From CATQHL01 sp965242895 (GTDB lineage Bacteria > Actinomycetota > Acidimicrobiia > Acidimicrobiales > CATQHL01), in assembly GCA_965242895.1 (NCBI GenBank), contig OZ251507.1:620001-684000 (forward strand): a DNA stretch of 64,000 nucleotides. Direction: 5' to 3'. The notes below the pieces were generated by a model. It saw only the letters and a program-made list of their open reading frames with translations. It did not search any database and was not told where the DNA came from. This document shows positions 8,690 to 16,790 of this stretch, one piece after another. The translations under genes were made by a program, and so were the position numbers. Positions within the stretch are counted from its first letter, which is position 1. Each line of letters starts with the position of its first letter.

Positions 8690-8974
8690 ATGTGGATATC
8701 GCCGAAGAAGCATCAAGTCTCAATTACCTACTGCGTCCCTTGAGATTATCATCCGAGCGCCGTGAGCGCCGCCAAGGAAATTCTCGCCGCATATCAACAC
8801 ATGGTGTCTGAACTCACGCTCATCACCGGCACTGATGGGGTCTTCGACGTGAGCATCGACGGGGAGACGGTTTTCTCTAAACACGCCTGCGAAGACCGCT
8901 TTCCGCGCCCAGGCGAATTGGCCGAGGCCTTCAGCAAGATCGTCGGAGGAGACGTTCCCAGCTTCGGAACATAG
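8690..8974 (+). CDS. Rdx/SelW-like selenoprotein (CxxU)
   Basis: Read from the ATG at 8690 (GGAGGA at 8674-8679), the frame hits TGA at 8741-8743 and then continues 77 codons to TAG. Translating that TGA as selenocysteine gives a 94-residue protein whose N-terminus is VSITYCVPU, a CxxU redox motif at residues 15-18, followed by DYHPSAVSAAKEIL, GVFDVSIDGETVFSK and RFPRPGEL. These are the hallmarks of the thioredoxin-like Rdx (SelW/SelT/SelH) family, where CxxC or CxxU sits right after the first strand. Starting at the GTG after the TGA would remove the active site and first strand. A SECIS-like hairpin follows the TGA. The selA/B/C/D genes are not in the window, so selenium use by the organism is inferred. 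Confidence 0.82.
8754..8771 (+). promoter_or_regulatory. Bacterial SECIS-like hairpin
   Basis: Numbering the TGA as 1-3, bases 14-15 pair with 30-31, base A16 is bulged, bases 17-20 pair with 26-29, and the loop is CGUGA with GU at 22-23. The E. coli fdhF SECIS has the same geometry: two lower pairs, one bulged base, four upper pairs and a GU in the loop at nearly the same distance from UGA. The stem is short but G-C rich. Confidence 0.65.
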
Positions 8975-8987
8975 CGGTAGGGGCCGT

Positions 8988-9124
8988 TCGGGAAGCAGCG
9001 AGAACCACACGGGGAGCAGCGAGAACCACACGGGAAGCAGCGCCTTAGACCGTTCGGGGAGCAGCGCCAGAACCTCAGAGGGAGCAGCGCCTAGACCACA
9101 TCAGAGGCCCCCCCCCCCCCCCCC
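8988..9124. repeat. Degenerate tandem repeats and a 17-C tract
   Basis: Several imperfect units of about 20-25 bp of the form GGGAGCAGCGAGAACCACAC run from about 8988 to 9095, followed by an uninterrupted run of 17 C (9108-9124). The region lies between the convergent selenoprotein and SCP2-like genes. No coding potential is seen. Confidence 0.85.
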
Positions 9125-9161
9125 GGAGAGGATCAGAAATCAGAACGCTGTCAGGGCCGCA

Positions 9162-9581
9162 TCAGAGCGGCGCCAACCTCTCCCTCAGTTCTCTGAGAGC
9201 GTCTCTGGAAGCACCGCTAAGCATGGGGCGCAGCCCGAAGAGCACACGCTCATAAGCCCCCTCCAACTTCAACTTCCCCTGCATGTAGGCCACGGCAGGA
9301 TCCAGCCGACCCTCCCACATGGCTGCGGCGTCGGGGTAGCTGCACGTCAGGGTGCAGTCGGCGTCGACGGGAAAAACAAGTGAAACCTCAGCAAGCTGGC
9401 CGTCCACCAGTCGGACGCCCAGACGACGCCGGCCGTCCGGGCTGTCGGAAACCTCCACTTTCAGGTTCAGGCTGCAGCCGGGCGTCGAGGGCAAGTCCTT
9501 GGCCGCGCCCTTCAGCGCCGCTAGCCACTCGTCGCTCAAAAAACGCACTCTGCTCACTCCCTCACCGCCGGCGACGGGCAT
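9162..9581 (-). CDS. SCP2 sterol-carrier-like protein
   Basis: A 139-residue protein resembling the SCP2 lipid-binding fold found widely in actinobacteria. The supporting segments are a TLTCSYPDAAAMWEGRLDP region and the family-typical VAYMQGKLKLEG near residues 98-109, followed by a C-terminal helix. It probably binds a hydrophobic ligand in the cytoplasm; no enzyme motif is present. The ATG at 9581 is used, but an internal GTG at 9557 is also possible: the 5' end has been partly duplicated upstream (9617-9654), which confuses the start. It follows mca on the same strand. Confidence 0.65.
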   Translation of the reverse strand: MPVAGGEGVSRVRFLSDEWLAALKGAAKDLPSTPGCSLNLKVEVSDSPDGRRRLGVRLVDGQLAEVSLVFPVDADCTLTCSYPDAAAMWEGRLDPAVAYMQGKLKLEGAYERVLFGLRPMLSGASRDALRELRERLAPL

Positions 9582-9654
9582 CTCGACGACGGGGCGGCGT
9601 CAAGGATCGGATGGTGCTCGTCGCTCAGAAAACGCACTCTGCTCACTCCCTCAC
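9528..9654. repeat. 38-bp duplication of the SCP2 gene 5' end
   Basis: Bases 9528-9565 (the beginning of the SCP2-like coding region on the minus strand) recur with one mismatch at 9617-9654, 89 bp upstream of the gene. The second copy keeps GTGAGCAGAGTG but runs into unrelated sequence, so it is a dead start fragment. Confidence 0.85.
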
Positions 9655-9699
9655 GCCATGGGAAGGTCGAAGTGTCCCGCCGCCAGTCTCGACACCGAT

Positions 9700-10563
9700 T
9701 CAGCGGAGACCTGCGAACAGGTCGTCCTCGGGCAGTTCGGTGCTCACGTGCGAGCGGGCGAGGATGTAGTCGTCGGTCGTGTAGACGCCCCGAGCAACCT
9801 CTCTGGGCAGGGCAAACCAGAACTCTGAGTCCGGGTCTACCTGCGATGCGTGCGCCAGGAGCGCGTCGCAGCGCCTGTCGAACCACTTCTCCACCTCAAT
9901 TCGGGTGGTGATCCGATGATCCAGCCACGGACGATCGAACCATTTCTCGTCGTAAGGAGACTCCAGACCGAGTTCGATGATCTTCTCGTGAGTGGCCACC
10001 AGCCTGGCCTTCGACCAGATGGTGTAGTAGAGCTTCAGGGGTTGCCAGGGGCTTCCGGCTTCGGGGTAAGCCTCCCGTTCGCCCGCTGACTCGAAAGCAG
10101 CCAACCCCACATCGTGGACACGCAAATGATCAGGATGGCGGTAGCCCTGCTGATCGTCGGCGTAGATCATCATCACGTGCGGACGCTCGGCGCGGATGAT
10201 GGCAGTGAGTCGCTCCACCGCCTCAGAGAGGGGGGCGGCAGCGAAGGAGTCCGGCGACGGAGGGTGCTCTGCGTCGGCCATGCCGGAATCCCTGTAGCCC
10301 AGCCAGATCACCTCGTCGTAACCGATGATCTCGGCCGCCCGATGCAGCTCCTCCCGACGCAACTCCGGCAAGCGCTCCCTCGCTCCCGGAGTGTCGACCG
10401 CCGGGTTGAGAATGCTGCCTTCCTCCCCGCCGGTGCAGCAGACCAGCACAGAGCGCACTCCTTCGTCCGCGTAACGCGCCACCGTGGCGGCACCTTTGGA
10501 GGACTCGTCGTCGGGGTGTGCGTGCACCGTGAGCAGCCGCAGGGAACGGACAGGCGAACTCAC
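9700..10563 (-). CDS. mca: Mycothiol S-conjugate amidase
   Basis: Mca cleaves mycothiol S-conjugates of electrophiles into a mercapturic acid and GlcN-Ins, a cytoplasmic detoxification step specific to actinobacteria. The 287-residue protein has the LmbE-type zinc motif AHPDDE near residues 15-20 and the second zinc motif YRHPDH, plus the Mca-typical LKLYYTIWSKARL and YDEKWFDRPW segments, which favour Mca over MshB. The GTG start overlaps the stop of the upstream PhoU-type gene in GTGA, indicating translational coupling. Its presence implies mycothiol as the thiol buffer. Confidence 0.92.
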   Translation of the reverse strand: MSSPVRSLRLLTVHAHPDDESSKGAATVARYADEGVRSVLVCCTGGEEGSILNPAVDTPGARERLPELRREELHRAAEIIGYDEVIWLGYRDSGMADAEHPPSPDSFAAAPLSEAVERLTAIIRAERPHVMMIYADDQQGYRHPDHLRVHDVGLAAFESAGEREAYPEAGSPWQPLKLYYTIWSKARLVATHEKIIELGLESPYDEKWFDRPWLDHRITTRIEVEKWFDRRCDALLAHASQVDPDSEFWFALPREVARGVYTTDDYILARSHVSTELPEDDLFAGLR

Positions 10564-11801
10564 CGTGAAGCCGACACCGATTCGATCGGCTCCAGTTCTT
10601 CGATGCCCAGTTCTTCGTCCCTATACAGCTCCCAGCCCAGAAGCGCTGCGAAGGCTTCCCGTCCCTCGTCGGGACCCGAAGCGATGATCTCGTCGCCCCG
10701 TCGAAGCAGCATGCCTCCACGCGGGCGGTAGAAATAGCGCTTCCCCCGCAGGATGGCTAGGACGCTGAAACCCGGCTCGATGTCGAGTTTCATCTCCGCA
10801 AGCGAGCGCCCCTCCACGACCGAGCCTTTCGCCACCGGATACTCCACGACCACATCGTCGGAATCGCCTAGGGCGATCTCCAGGATGGGGTGGAGGTCTT
10901 CCCCTTTTTCCACCAACCAGACCATCTGACTGGCCTGATCACCCAGGTCTTCCGCCGCATTCGAGAGGTGGAGCAGACCCCTCAGCGGCCCCGGGTCGGA
11001 AGCCGCTGCCGCAGCTCTGAGCACCCAGAGTTCCAGTTGGTCGTTCATCTCGTCGAGCCGGCTCTCGAGATGACGCACCTGAGCCGCCAACCCCATGTCA
11101 CTCAGCACAAGGGTTGAGTAGGCCAACCCGACTGCCACTTCGGAGAGGTCTTTCATATCCACTAGCAAGTCGACCGCCCGATCCAGGTCGGTGATCCAGG
11201 TGGATTCCGGCGGCGCCGGAGGTTCCCAATCCTGATCTCCGGCGAGTTCACGCAGCCTGGTGATCCCAGCGGCCGTGCCGCGCATAAAAAGGGCGTCGGC
11301 GGGCAGCAAGACCTGATCGCCGTCCACGTCGGTGATCCATTCCCTGCCCCTGCGGATGGCCATGATGCGCATGCCCGTGGCGACCGGCAACTCCAGCGCA
11401 CTCACCGGGCAATTGGCCATGCGCGAACCCTCCCCCACTTCCACCCGGTGCGAGACCTCGGCGGCAGCGAAGAGGTCGGCCACCAGAGCCGCAGGAATGC
11501 CCAACTGGTGAGTGACGATGCGGGCGATATCCACGGCGTCGTTGGCGATCCGCTCTATGGCGCTGACCACCTGCAGAACAGAGGACATCCCCTCTGCGTC
11601 TCGGGGGTTGCGGGCGGCCTTGACGCACACGGCGCGCATGTCGTGCACGAGATCACTCATGCGTTCTTCCAGGTCGCTCACTTCGGAAGCCATCTCATGC
11701 TCACCGAAGTAGACAGAGGCATAAGCCAAGTCCACCATCAACTCGCTGAGGTCTTTCGCTTCGGCGAGCATCGAGCGCAGATTGCGGGGGCGTTCTTCCA
11801 T
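10560..11801 (-). CDS. PhoU / RCK_C double-domain regulator
   Basis: A 413-residue protein built as two similar halves. Each half has a PhoU-like helical domain (about 1-120 and 215-310) followed by a TrkA-C/RCK_C domain (about 130-205 and 320-400, for example GMRIMAIRRGREWI and GFSVLAILRGKRYFYRPRGG). Such proteins accompany ion channels and transporters and sense ligands to gate them; here the probable partner is the MgtE-like transporter 170 bp upstream on the same strand. The ATG is preceded by AGGAG at 8 bases. The stop overlaps the mca start by 4 bases. Confidence 0.85.
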   Translation of the reverse strand: MEERPRNLRSMLAEAKDLSELMVDLAYASVYFGEHEMASEVSDLEERMSDLVHDMRAVCVKAARNPRDAEGMSSVLQVVSAIERIANDAVDIARIVTHQLGIPAALVADLFAAAEVSHRVEVGEGSRMANCPVSALELPVATGMRIMAIRRGREWITDVDGDQVLLPADALFMRGTAAGITRLRELAGDQDWEPPAPPESTWITDLDRAVDLLVDMKDLSEVAVGLAYSTLVLSDMGLAAQVRHLESRLDEMNDQLELWVLRAAAAASDPGPLRGLLHLSNAAEDLGDQASQMVWLVEKGEDLHPILEIALGDSDDVVVEYPVAKGSVVEGRSLAEMKLDIEPGFSVLAILRGKRYFYRPRGGMLLRRGDEIIASGPDEGREAFAALLGWELYRDEELGIEELEPIESVSASR

Positions 11802-11849
11802 CGCTGCTTCTCCTGATGCTACACGACTAGCGCTCGTCTAATGCCGGCT

Positions 11850-11913
11850 AAGCCGCCGAAGCGGGCGGAAGGCCGCAACGCAAGCCGCCGAGACGGGCGG
11901 AAGGCCGCAACGC
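11850..11913. repeat. 32-bp tandem repeat, two copies
   Basis: Two adjacent 32-bp units (11850-11881, 11882-11913) differing at two positions lie in the spacer between the PhoU/RCK gene and the MgtE-like gene. Confidence 0.9.
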
Positions 11914-11974
11914 AGCAAAGCCGCTTGCAGCATGCGGGGAGCCCGAACACCGAGAGGTCTCTACGACCATCGAC

Positions 11975-13276
11975 TTAAGCCGACCCCAGCACGCCGAGAA
12001 CTCCCAGAGCGCCGACCAGGGTGAGGGCGCCTGCGAGGTCCATGCTGGAGGTGACCAGGGGTATGCCGAAGGTGTCGGGGTCTAATCCCACCCGCTCAGC
12101 CGCAATAGTGCCGTAATAGGCGGCCAGCACCGCAATCGCCGTGGCCGCCACGCCGCCCAGAACCGCCGACGCAAGCATGTCGGCCAAGCCGGGTGACCTA
12201 AGGCCGCCGAGCACAGCTGCGCCGTGAGCCAGAAGCGAGATGCCGGCAAAGGTGGGCACGGCCAGGAGGATTATCCGGCGCAACTCCCTGCGAGCGTCGC
12301 GGCCAGGCACTGAAGTGGGTTCGATCAAGCCCAAGTGAAGCTTGCTGGCGAGACGGCTGGAGAGGATGCCTCCGAGCGCCCCCGCTAGGGCAAGGTAGCC
12401 CGGCAGAAGCACCAGCAGAGCAGGCCAGCGGCCCAGGAATGACACCTGCTGCTCGACAATCACCCCCGCCACCAGGTCAAGCATCAAGGCCACGACCAAC
12501 ACAGGGAACGACTCCCGCAGGATGGTGCGAAGCGGCGCCCGCCCGAAACTCCAGGAGGCTGCGGCGCCGACCACCGCAGCGCCGACGCACACGCTTCCCA
12601 CGATCAGGGCAGCGTCGGGAGACTGGGCAACCGGCACCACCAATAACAGCGCTGGGAGAGTTATGGCGTCGCTGGTTGCAGTCACCAGCGGCGCCGTCAC
12701 GTTGTCGGGATCCCAGCCGAAACGCGCCGAACCCGCAGCCAAGACGAGGGCGACGACGAGCACGAAGAGCGAGGCCAGAAGCCCTCCCAAAATGCTGATG
12801 ACCATGAATGCGCCGAGGCTGATGGAGTCCGCAATCCCGAAAACCCATGCGGCTGCCTTCGCCAAGATCGCCAAAGCTGCCGATGCGGCGAGGCTTAACG
12901 CCAGCGAAGCGATGACGTTCTCCCCCATCACCGAGGCCGGACGCAGACTCAAGCGGTAGGTGCCCGAGTGGATGGCCGTGCCCAGGCGCGACCCCAAGGC
13001 ACCGAAAATGTTGCCTCGCAAGGCGATGGCTGCAGGCACCATCATCAACAGACCGCTCATAGTCTCCAAGCGATCCGCGCTAGCTCCGAGCATCCACCCC
13101 ACCAGCACGCTCACTATGGCCAGCAGCCCTAGGGCCGTCAAACTCTGAACGCCGCTCCGGCTGCGCGACGAACCAGCCGCTTTGAACAGGGCGCGAAGCC
13201 CGCCTTTAGACGGCGGCGGCAAGGGAGGCTGACCGCTGGAATGTCCGGTCGATCTGCGGCGCGGTTCGTTGGGCAT
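11975..13276 (-). CDS. MgtE/SLC41-like divalent cation transporter
   Basis: About 433 residues with roughly ten hydrophobic segments arranged as two homologous MgtE-type membrane domains. The repeated signature is seen as PAAIALRGNIFGALGSRLGTAIHSG plus DPDNVTAPLVTATSDAITLPAL in the first half, and LLPGYLALAGALGGILSSRLASKLHLG plus DPDTFGIPLVTSSMDLAGALT in the second. There is no N-terminal cytosolic MgtE or CBS domain, matching the duplicated SLC41-like form. It likely moves Mg2+ or a similar cation across the inner membrane. The frame extends to 13375, but the ATG at 13276 (MPNEPRRRS) is preferred. Confidence 0.85.
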   Translation of the reverse strand: MPNEPRRRSTGHSSGQPPLPPPSKGGLRALFKAAGSSRSRSGVQSLTALGLLAIVSVLVGWMLGASADRLETMSGLLMMVPAAIALRGNIFGALGSRLGTAIHSGTYRLSLRPASVMGENVIASLALSLAASAALAILAKAAAWVFGIADSISLGAFMVISILGGLLASLFVLVVALVLAAGSARFGWDPDNVTAPLVTATSDAITLPALLLVVPVAQSPDAALIVGSVCVGAAVVGAAASWSFGRAPLRTILRESFPVLVVALMLDLVAGVIVEQQVSFLGRWPALLVLLPGYLALAGALGGILSSRLASKLHLGLIEPTSVPGRDARRELRRIILLAVPTFAGISLLAHGAAVLGGLRSPGLADMLASAVLGGVAATAIAVLAAYYGTIAAERVGLDPDTFGIPLVTSSMDLAGALTLVGALGVLGVLGSA

Positions 13277-13525
13277 CGCTTTGGAGTCTGTCTGTCGAGG
13301 CTTTCGGAGGATTCGGGGCTGCTTGGGAAGAGTCTCTACTTGAGGAACTTGAAGACGAGTCTGGCCTGACAACAAGTCGGGCCGGCCAGAACTCTTGCGC
13401 TCGTCTAAGATCGGATGCTCAAGTTTTCCCCAGCCGAAGCCCCCAGGCGGGGAATTCCAGAACTAGGCGGGGAATCCCGGGGGCTAAGCGAAGAATTCCG
13501 GGGGGCTAGGCGGGGAATCCCGGGA
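13277..13525. repeat. Spacer with degenerate GGGGAATTCC-type repeats
   Basis: Between 13440 and 13530 there are four imperfect copies of a roughly 22-bp unit around GGCGGGGAATCCCGGG. The rest of the spacer shows no gene. It marks the left edge of the accessory island. Confidence 0.6.
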
Positions 13526-13691
13526 TAAAGGAGAAGACGTATCAGGATTTCGCCGGAGCGAGCCGTCTGCACACGGTCACTCCGGTGCTGCCAACAGCGC
13601 GCAGATTTTGAGGAAGGCTCAACTGTCGCAAAGGTGTCCAAAAAATGTTGTCACAATGCTCCCACACGCGATAGCATCGTCTCATAATAAA

Positions 13692-14144
13692 CATGGCTGA
13701 TCACCCCCCCCCCCCCCTCTCCCAACTTCCGAATCAGGAAGAGTTCTTTCGCCCTCCAGCGCGGTTCGGAAATGTCCCTGTCCCAATCACACCGCTCGGT
13801 TAGGGTCCAAAAAATCCCGGATTTCGCAATCATTATCCCTAGTTCAACTACCGACTCAAATAGTCGACCGCCTCAGCTTCGGAACTCCCGAACTGAAACC
13901 TAACCCCCTGACATGGGGTAACAATCTCCATATCATGTGCACTCTCCCGTCGGAAAGTATAGATCTGATCTATATCGACCCTCCCTTCTTCTCAAACAGG
14001 GTCCACAACGTAATTTGGGGAGATCAGAACGAAAAACGCTCATTCTCCGACATTTGGGAAAGCGGCCTTGACGGATACTTGATATGGCTCAACACTCGAC
14101 TCTACGAAATGAAACGAATCCTCAAGCCGACCAGCTCGATCTAC
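13692..14144 (+). pseudogene. Truncated, frameshifted copy of the DNA methyltransferase
   Basis: The sequence corresponds to roughly the first 149 codons of the intact methyltransferase at 16791. It starts ATGGCTGAT, carries 14 C (13704-13717) and then needs a frame change to read NQEEFFRPPARFG. Further stops follow (a TAG where the intact copy has TGG near 13802). From 13935 the frame is open again and contains the catalytic DPPF segment, but it ends without the target-recognition part or motif I. It is a relic, although 13935-14210 could still be translated as a 91-residue peptide. Confidence 0.9.
13704..13717 (+). repeat. Poly-C tract (14 C) in the pseudogene copy
   Basis: Fourteen consecutive C at the same codon position as the tract in the intact methyltransferase gene, showing that the homopolymer was present before duplication. 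Confidence 0.9.
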
Positions 14145-14264
14145 CGTCGCCCTCCAGCGCCGGCGCCGATATCAACAAAAGCAGAAAAAACACAGCGTAA
14201 GAATTACTAGCCCAACCAACCAAGCCCTGAACAGCTCTACCGAAAGAAAGAGAAAGAGAAAACA

Positions 14265-15278
14265 ATGACTAAATCAGCAATAGCAGCAATCACACTAGCA
14301 ATAGCAGTACTAGCAGTGATGCTAGCCGTAGCGCCCGCTACAGCGACCGAAAGCGCAGAAGAAGAACGCCTGCGCGAAGACATAGCCCGCGCCACCATAG
14401 CCCGCAACCGCTATCAGTCTGAAAGCGAACGCTTAGTAAGGCTTCGGGATAACTGGATCCAAGAGATCCGCGACTTTTACGCCCCCCAAATAGAGAGAGC
14501 CGACAATCAAGTCAGAATCTGGAACAACGCGATCGCCGGATACACCGAAAAACTAGAAGCACTAGCACCTACACCGCCACCCGCAGCACCAACGCCGCCA
14601 CCCGCAGTCGGGTGCGTGATCGAGCCATGCGGGACAACAACAACGACCGCAGCAGCAACGCCGCCACCCGCAGCACCAACGCCGCCACCCGCAGTCGGGT
14701 GCGTGATCGAGCCATGCGGGACAACAACGACGACCGCAGCACCAACGCCAACCGAACCAACAATAGCAATGGAAGAAGCAAGTCAACGAGAAGTTAACAG
14801 GATAATGCGCAGAAAACCACCATATCACCACAACTGGCCAAGTGGGCCTGGTCCTTATTACACCAGAGGAGAAGATCCCTACATTTTTGACTCCCGAATC
14901 GAGGAGTTATGCAAAGATACAAACCCAGACTTAAGTGATACTACCAAACAATATTTCACACTAGAAGTGAGAGTACCAATAATAACACAAGCAAACAGAG
15001 ACACCGGCCACATCAATCAATTTCCACACCAGCAAAATTCTAACACCGCATGGTGTGATGTAGTGCCAAGAGTAGGCCAAAATCGTAGCCTAGCCTACCC
15101 CGAAATGCCCCGAACCAACATAATAATCTACACAGACTCCTGGCACCGTAAGGACGCTATAAGCTTAAGCGCCGAGAACTGGCCACTTAGCGTCGCAGCG
15201 AATGATTGCGTACAAATTAGCCCCAGCATAATCTTTCCCTGCGGCTTCAACGGATACGGTGGGGGGAGCGAGAGGTGA
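14265..15278 (+). CDS. Secreted coiled-coil/PT-linker protein, copy 1
   Basis: A 337-residue protein of no family I recognise. A signal peptide of about 30 residues (MTKSAIAAITLAIAVLAVML, ending ATA-TES) precedes a charged helical stretch to about residue 100 likely to form a coiled coil. A linker follows with two copies of an APTPPPAVGCVIEPCGTTTTTAA-type block, each with a GCVIEPCG cysteine pair. The C-terminal domain is about 170 residues. It is almost identical to the gene at 15547. The last residues differ because the 3' end has been altered by a small triplication (15218-15374). A purine-rich AAAGAGAAAGAG lies before the ATG. It is probably an exported protein; function is unknown. Confidence 0.8.
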   Translation: MTKSAIAAITLAIAVLAVMLAVAPATATESAEEERLREDIARATIARNRYQSESERLVRLRDNWIQEIRDFYAPQIERADNQVRIWNNAIAGYTEKLEALAPTPPPAAPTPPPAVGCVIEPCGTTTTTAAATPPPAAPTPPPAVGCVIEPCGTTTTTAAPTPTEPTIAMEEASQREVNRIMRRKPPYHHNWPSGPGPYYTRGEDPYIFDSRIEELCKDTNPDLSDTTKQYFTLEVRVPIITQANRDTGHINQFPHQQNSNTAWCDVVPRVGQNRSLAYPEMPRTNIIIYTDSWHRKDAISLSAENWPLSVAANDCVQISPSIIFPCGFNGYGGGSER

Positions 15279-15374
15279 GCGGAGCGGTAATCATCCCAGC
15301 ATAATCTTTCCCTGCGGCTTCACCGGATACGGGAACTAGTTGTTGCGCTTGCCCCAGCATATCTTTCCCTGCGG
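15218..15374 (+). repeat. Triplicated 3' end of copy 1
   Basis: The word CCAGCATAATCTTTCCCTGC occurs near 15222, again near 15297, and in a shortened form near 15354. The second copy of the secreted-protein gene has only one. The duplication displaced the original C-terminus (PCGEN in copy 2) by GGGSER in copy 1. Confidence 0.85.
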
Positions 15375-15390
15375 AGAAAACTAAAAAAAC

Positions 15391-15434
15391 TAGCGTCCGG
15401 CCGGTCGTCCGTGCGGACGTCCGGCCGGACGCTA
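15391..15434. repeat. 21-bp-arm inverted repeat after copy 1
   Basis: Arms of 21 bp (15391-15411 and 15414-15434) with one mismatch and a 2-base centre. A run of seven A precedes it on the plus strand, so on the minus strand it would be a hairpin followed by T7. A related hairpin follows copy 2 at 16544-16583. Confidence 0.85.
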
Positions 15435-15546
15435 AACCTGAGAACGCCACCTCAGCAGAAAAAACACAGCGTAAGAATTTTTAGCCCAAGCAAGCCCCGA
15501 ACAGTGCTGCCAAAAGACAGTGCTACCAACAGTTAAAGAGAAAACA

Positions 15547-16536
15547 ATGACTAAATCAGCAATAGCAGCAATCACACTAGCAATAGCAGTACTAGCAGTG
15601 ATGCTAGCCGTAGCGCCCGCTACAGCGACCGAAAGCGCAGAAGAAGAACGCCTGCGCGAAGACATAGCCCGCGCCACCATAGCCCGCAACCGCTATCAGT
15701 CTGAAAGCGAACGCTTAGTAAGGCTTCGGGATAACTGGATCCAAGAGATCCGCGACTTTTACGCCCCCCAAATAGAGAGAGCCGACAATCAAGTCAGAAT
15801 CTGGAACAACGCGATCGCCGGATACACCGAAAAACTAGAAGCACTAGCACCTACACCGCCACCCGCAGCACCGACACCTCCACCCGCAGTCGGATGCGTG
15901 ATCGAACCGTGCGGGACAACAACAACGACCGCAGCAGCAACGCCGCCACCCGCAGCACCGACACCTCCACCCGCAGTCGGGTGCGTGATCGAGCCATGCG
16001 GGACAACAACGACGACCGCAGCACCGACGTTAACCGAACCAACAATAGCAATGGAAGAAGCAAGTCAACGAGAAGTTAACAGGATAATGCGCAGAAAACC
16101 ACCATATCACCACTTGAGGCCAAGTGGGCCTGGTCCTTATTACACCAGAGAAGAAGACCGTCTCATTTATAACTCCCGAATCGAGGAGTTATGCAAAGAT
16201 ACAAACCCAGACTTAAGTGATACTACCAAACAATATTTCACACTAGAAGTTAGAGTACCAATAATAACACAAGCAAACAGAGACACCGGCCACATCTATC
16301 AATTTCCATACAATCAAAATGCTAACACCGCATGGTGTGATGTAGTGCCAAGAGTAGGCCAAAATCGTAGCCTAGCCTACCCCGAAATGCCCCGATCCAA
16401 CATAATAATATACACAGACTCCTGGCACCGTAAGGACGCTATAAGCTTAAGCGCCGAGAACTGGCCACTTAGCGTCGCAGCGAATAATTGCGTACAAATT
16501 AGCCCCCGCATAATCCTTCCCTGCGGAGAAAACTAA
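15547..16536 (+). CDS. Secreted coiled-coil/PT-linker protein, copy 2
   Basis: A 329-residue paralogue of the protein at 14265 with the same signal peptide, coiled-coil stretch, two GCVIEPCG-containing Pro/Thr linker blocks and C-terminal domain. The first 300 bp of the two genes appear identical, while differences cluster in the linker and C-terminal domain. The ATG at 15547 is chosen because the signal peptide begins there, although the frame is open from 15520. It ends in PCGEN directly before an inverted repeat and the methyltransferase upstream region. The arrangement suggests recent tandem duplication. Confidence 0.8.
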   Translation: MTKSAIAAITLAIAVLAVMLAVAPATATESAEEERLREDIARATIARNRYQSESERLVRLRDNWIQEIRDFYAPQIERADNQVRIWNNAIAGYTEKLEALAPTPPPAAPTPPPAVGCVIEPCGTTTTTAAATPPPAAPTPPPAVGCVIEPCGTTTTTAAPTLTEPTIAMEEASQREVNRIMRRKPPYHHLRPSGPGPYYTREEDRLIYNSRIEELCKDTNPDLSDTTKQYFTLEVRVPIITQANRDTGHIYQFPYNQNANTAWCDVVPRVGQNRSLAYPEMPRSNIIIYTDSWHRKDAISLSAENWPLSVAANNCVQISPRIILPCGEN

Positions 16537-16543
16537 AAAACTA

Positions 16544-16583
16544 GCGTCCGGCCGGACGCCCGCACGGACGACCGGCCGGACGC
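16544..16583. repeat. 19-bp-arm inverted repeat after copy 2
   Basis: Arms 16544-16562 and 16565-16583 pair with two mismatches. The position, 8 bases after the stop codon and after a run of A, is the same as in copy 1, so it travels with the gene. Confidence 0.85.
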
Positions 16584-16790
16584 AGCCTCAGTAGGCGAGA
16601 ATTCCGAGAACAAAGGAGAAGACGTATCAGGATGTCGCCGGAGCGAACTGTCTGCACATGGCCGCTCCAGTGCTGCCAACAGCGCTCAGACAGAGCGCAG
16701 ATTTCGAGGAAGACGCAACTGCCACAGAGGGAATCCAAAAAATTTTGTCACTATGCTCCCCACATGCGATAGCATCGCCTCATAGCGAAC

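Larger units (their letters stand above)
13526..14144 (+). repeat. Left copy of a 620-bp duplication (matches 16611-17237)
   Basis: This segment, comprising about 165 bp of upstream DNA plus the 5' part of a methyltransferase gene, matches 16611-17237 closely throughout. The similarity stops abruptly at 14144 inside the coding region. The two copies flank the two secreted-protein genes. Confidence 0.9.

Noticed and set aside
8762..8974. A 70-residue gene starting at GTG 8762
   Set aside because: It lacks the first strand and redox motif of the Rdx fold; the upstream ATG with TGA recoding explains the region better.
14562..14831. Minus-strand Cys/Trp-rich frame opposite the secreted-protein linker
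   Set aside because: It is the antisense of a Pro/Thr-coding repeat and appears in both copies only because the sense gene is duplicated.
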